DNA of 64,000 bases from Syngnathus acus (taxonomy: Eukaryota; Chordata; Actinopteri; Syngnathiformes; Syngnathidae). Made by a program: the position numbers and the translations under genes. The DNA is taken from the NCBI RefSeq assembly GCF_901709675.1, contig NC_051089.1:3572476-3636475 (forward strand), written 5' to 3'. The notes under the pieces are model-generated. The model ran no database searches, was not told where the DNA came from, and saw only the letters and a list, made by a program, of their open reading frames with translations. Positions 61,153 through 64,000 of the stretch are shown here, piece after piece (position 1 is the first letter of the stretch; every line of letters starts with the position of its first letter).

Positions 61153-63751
61153 GTAAGTCTCCACACTACAAAATAAAAAAAAATTCTGCCATCATGTGAC
61201 ATTAGGGTGTTACAGAAAACACAACAAACGAGGGAACCCAAAATAGGCAGGGGGGTTCACTGTTTACCTCGTTTTTCGCCATCGTAAATATCGAAAAGAA
61301 AAATCCCGAAGAAGAAAAAAAATTGTTTAGACATTTGACAATCACAGGGGAGGGAGAATGTTTGAATTTTGCTCAAGTGCCCCACTTACGCTTTCAAAAA
61401 TGGCCGCCCTGCAGCACTGTGTAATTCTGCCGCGCCGATGTGAACATTTAGCACAAAAAATGTTTTTAGTCTTTGGCAGGCGGGGCCGTGCAGACGGAGA
61501 TAAATGTCACTTAGCAAGTCAGGGGGAAATCTTGCGAAAGGCGAAGAGGGAGTAATGAGGTGAAATTTGCTTACATGTCCTTTGAGGTGCCAGCGACAGA
61601 TTTGCAGCCCCCAAGACATACTTTCCTTTTGACTCATGCATTCATTTTTCATTCCGTGCCTTTTTAAAGACGACTTCTACATGCCGTTTTTAAACCGTGC
61701 AACAGGATCGCCCTTTGCTTTGCTTTGGTTTATTTATGCACGAGCACATGGAGGCCATCCCCCCCCCCCGAAATGCTGCTGACTGACAGATTCCTCAGCA
61801 GCCGAAAGCCCGAACGGCTCTCCGCATATTCCAGGCTTGCGGTTTTGACGTTGCCGTGTGTTTTTTTTTTTTTCCTCCGCCTCCTAAAGCCAGATGTTTC
61901 CCGGCTAGGCTAGTAAGCTACGTTCGCCAGCAGAGAGCAGCCTTGCCTCGTAAACCTCTCCCTCCTTCCCTTGCTATATGATCTTGTTTAAATTCAATGA
62001 GGCTGTAGTGTTGCCTGAACGACATGATCTCACAGTAGAGCCCCCCGCCCAAGAAAAAAAAAATTATCTCAAAGCAGCCAGAGATACTACATGACGAAAC
62101 AAAGCTAGCACACTATAAGACGGCTGATCATGTAGGAGCAGATGATCTGTGTTGTGAATTATTACACGGTAACATGTTGCCGGAGCAACACATTGAATTA
62201 CAGCCTGGTGTGCTGTGCTGTGTCGAAATATGTAAATCGCGCCGCGCAGCAGCATCTCATGAAACTTAAACGAGCGCGAGCATATCGAACCGCTACATAA
62301 AATAAACAAGCGTGAAAATCATTGCGACAGTTTAAACGCAGAAGGGCCGGCCGACAGTGGCAGCTGTTGTTTCTTCTTCTTTTTTTTCTTTTTTTGTTTT
62401 CATTCCCCCGCAGCACCTCCAGCCTGTGTTGACTGACGAAACACAATTCTGTCAGAGCGACACCTTCGCATTTACTCGCTTCACTTAGCGTTACCTTGCT
62501 ACGTCAGAATATGTAAGAAATCCTTTGAGAGTGACGCTTGTCAAAAAGCTGGCACTCAGCGGCGCTGTTGGCCGTTAGCAACCGCCTCATTTGTTTGGCA
62601 GGCAAGAGATGCTGGGATCAAAGGTCGCGGCGCTCATGTTGGGGAAGAATATGGTTCCGCCTCAGCGTGCCACCTGACTTGGCCTCCGTCCCGTCTGCTA
62701 CCTTTCTCACCAAGCGACGGGGAAAAAAAGGCGTTTGGCTTCCGTCCGCCGCCATTGTTGTCCTCGTTCCACTGATTGCGATTCCTGTTGATCTGGGTGG
62801 GATTACAGCTCTGTCAGACCGAGCGGCGTATTGATTCAGAATAAAAGAAGCGCTGTAAAGTTAATCCTCTGCCGTCCCACCGTTTGATGACACATCATGG
62901 CTCTTGAGGGAGCGCCGAGTCGAGTCGCCGGTAATCTTCCGAATGCTGGCAGCCACTCAGTCGTGTCGCCTCCCCCCTCCCCCTCCCCGCCCCCGTGATA
63001 ATAACCAGTGAAATATGCTGTTTCTCCTCCCCGACACTATGATTACAGTGGATCCTTTAAGGTCAGGATGGGAACTGGTCGACCACAGTTTTGTTCAAAT
63101 GTGGAAACTATTTTTCCCATAGGATGTAATGGCAGGGTCAGATTGTCAGCAGTGGAGTCACATTTAGGGTTTCAATTTTTTGCAATTTCATGTCTATAAG
63201 AGTTTTAAACTGCTCCTTTGAGCCAGGTTTAGGATTAGAATAAAATGTATTTATTTGTGTGTTTATTTATTTATTTATTTATTAGTCAAGCCTGAGCCTG
63301 TGATTATTATTATTTGTAGGGAGTTCCAACAAGGTGTAGGATGTAAAATTGGGCTTTCATAGGACATAGGATCTCCCGTTGCCTTCCCCACCACGTGCCA
63401 CTCCCCCAGGAGCCTCCCTCGGCTTCCTACCCCGCCCACTAGAGGGCGTCGACCCTCTCCCGCTGGCCTAATTGTGTCAACCGTGCGCACAATGGCCAAA
63501 GTGTCATCTGTCCTACTGTATACGTGCTAGTGTTGTGGTGGACTGAAGGAGACAGAGGGGGACATTCACTGAGCCCAGAAAAAGGGGGGTGGGCCCCAGT
63601 CAGCCAGAGGCCGGACTCAAGTTTTGGGGAGGGAAAGAAGGGGAGGAGGAGGGCACAGAGGCTGCCTCCTTGTCCAGATGTTAAGCGCAGCTCATCGGCT
63701 TTCCTTTCCCTGCGCTCGCTCTGGATATATGTTTTCTTTTTTGGGGAGACC
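61153..63751 (+). other. akap13 intron 9, upstream of the probable alternative first exon
   Basis: No canonical exon recognised. Bases 62970-62996 are C-rich with CCCCGCCCCC (Sp1-like), and 63240-63285 is a TTTA repeat. The run-up to 63752 is GC-richer and purine-rich (gggaaagaaggggaggagga). Confidence 0.45.
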
Positions 63752-63826
63752 ATGTACGAACGCCACAAGCGGCGGTACAGCTTCTGTGCCAAGGGCGAGA
63801 GGGCCGTCAACGTGGTTTTGATTAAG
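63752..63826 (+). CDS. probable alternative first coding exon of akap13 (partial)
   Basis: ATG followed by 24 codons (MYERHKRRYSFCAKGERAVN, then VVLIK), ending at a strong donor GTAAGA (63827). It ends in phase 0, the same phase as akap13 exon 9, so it could splice to the same downstream exon. Highly basic start, no upstream polypyrimidine-AG of good quality, and a GC/purine-rich upstream region suggest a first exon. Mammalian AKAP13 does use internal promoters for shorter Lbc/Brx forms. I do not recognise the peptide itself, and it could belong to another gene. Confidence 0.4.
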
Positions 63827-64000
63827 GTAAGACCACCCGAATTTGTTTTTTTTGCGAGCGTCGAGAGAGTCGGAAACAAACCCCGGGGAGCTTTCGACTG
63901 CGCTTTCATGCTAAGCTACGCCCGTGAAAGTGACTTTTTATGAAGCATCTCAAGCTTCTCAAACTACGAGAAGCCTGCTTAGAACCTGGGAAAGAACAAC

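Overview
The window is nuclear DNA from a compact teleost genome, probably a percomorph-type fish. The genes have many short GT-AG introns (aminopeptidase N packs 20 coding exons into about 5 kb). The protein families are vertebrate, and microsatellites and short decayed transposon relics fill the spaces. There are no bacterial operons, CRISPR arrays, rRNA or convincing tRNA genes. No species can be named from the sequence alone.

Layout: (1) 1-8260, minus strand: 5' end of an IGF1 receptor gene (coding exons 1 and 2; the rest lies off the left edge). (2) 10.45-13.8 kb, plus: complete ap3s2 (6 exons, 192 aa). (3) 18.1-23.9 kb, plus: complete anpep (20 exons, 962 aa). (4) 24.4-26.1 kb and 29.0-30.1 kb, minus: two tandem two-exon mesp genes (211 and 207 aa), with many T-box-like motifs upstream. 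(5) 32.3-40.0 kb, minus: complete sv2b (12 coding exons, 694 aa). (6) 43.4 kb to the right edge, plus: 5' half of akap13 (non-coding exon 1, coding exons 2-9, and a probable alternative first exon at 63.75 kb). All of these families have human homologues on 15q25-q26, so this is a shuffled, compacted ancestral block. igf1r/ap3s2 and sv2b/akap13 are head-to-head pairs.

The genes are not one pathway. They cover growth-factor signalling (igf1r), endosome/lysosome sorting (ap3s2), surface peptide trimming (anpep), segmentation and cardiac mesoderm specification (mesp pair), synaptic vesicle function (sv2b) and Rho/PKA scaffolding (akap13).

Most notable points: three single-base reading-frame breaks in akap13 exons 3, 4 and 6, although every other exon checked here joins cleanly; T-box half-site clusters upstream of both mesp genes, some palindromic or everted; a 49-nt stretch identical between the two mesp bHLH exons; a GC-AG intron in ap3s2; a Met in place of the usual Gln directly after the zinc motif of anpep; and two unassigned promoter-plus-short-ORF islands (12.7-12.98 kb minus, 28.2-28.43 kb plus). 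Exon boundaries were set by hand from splice signals, reading phase and remembered family sequence. They have not been checked against transcripts.
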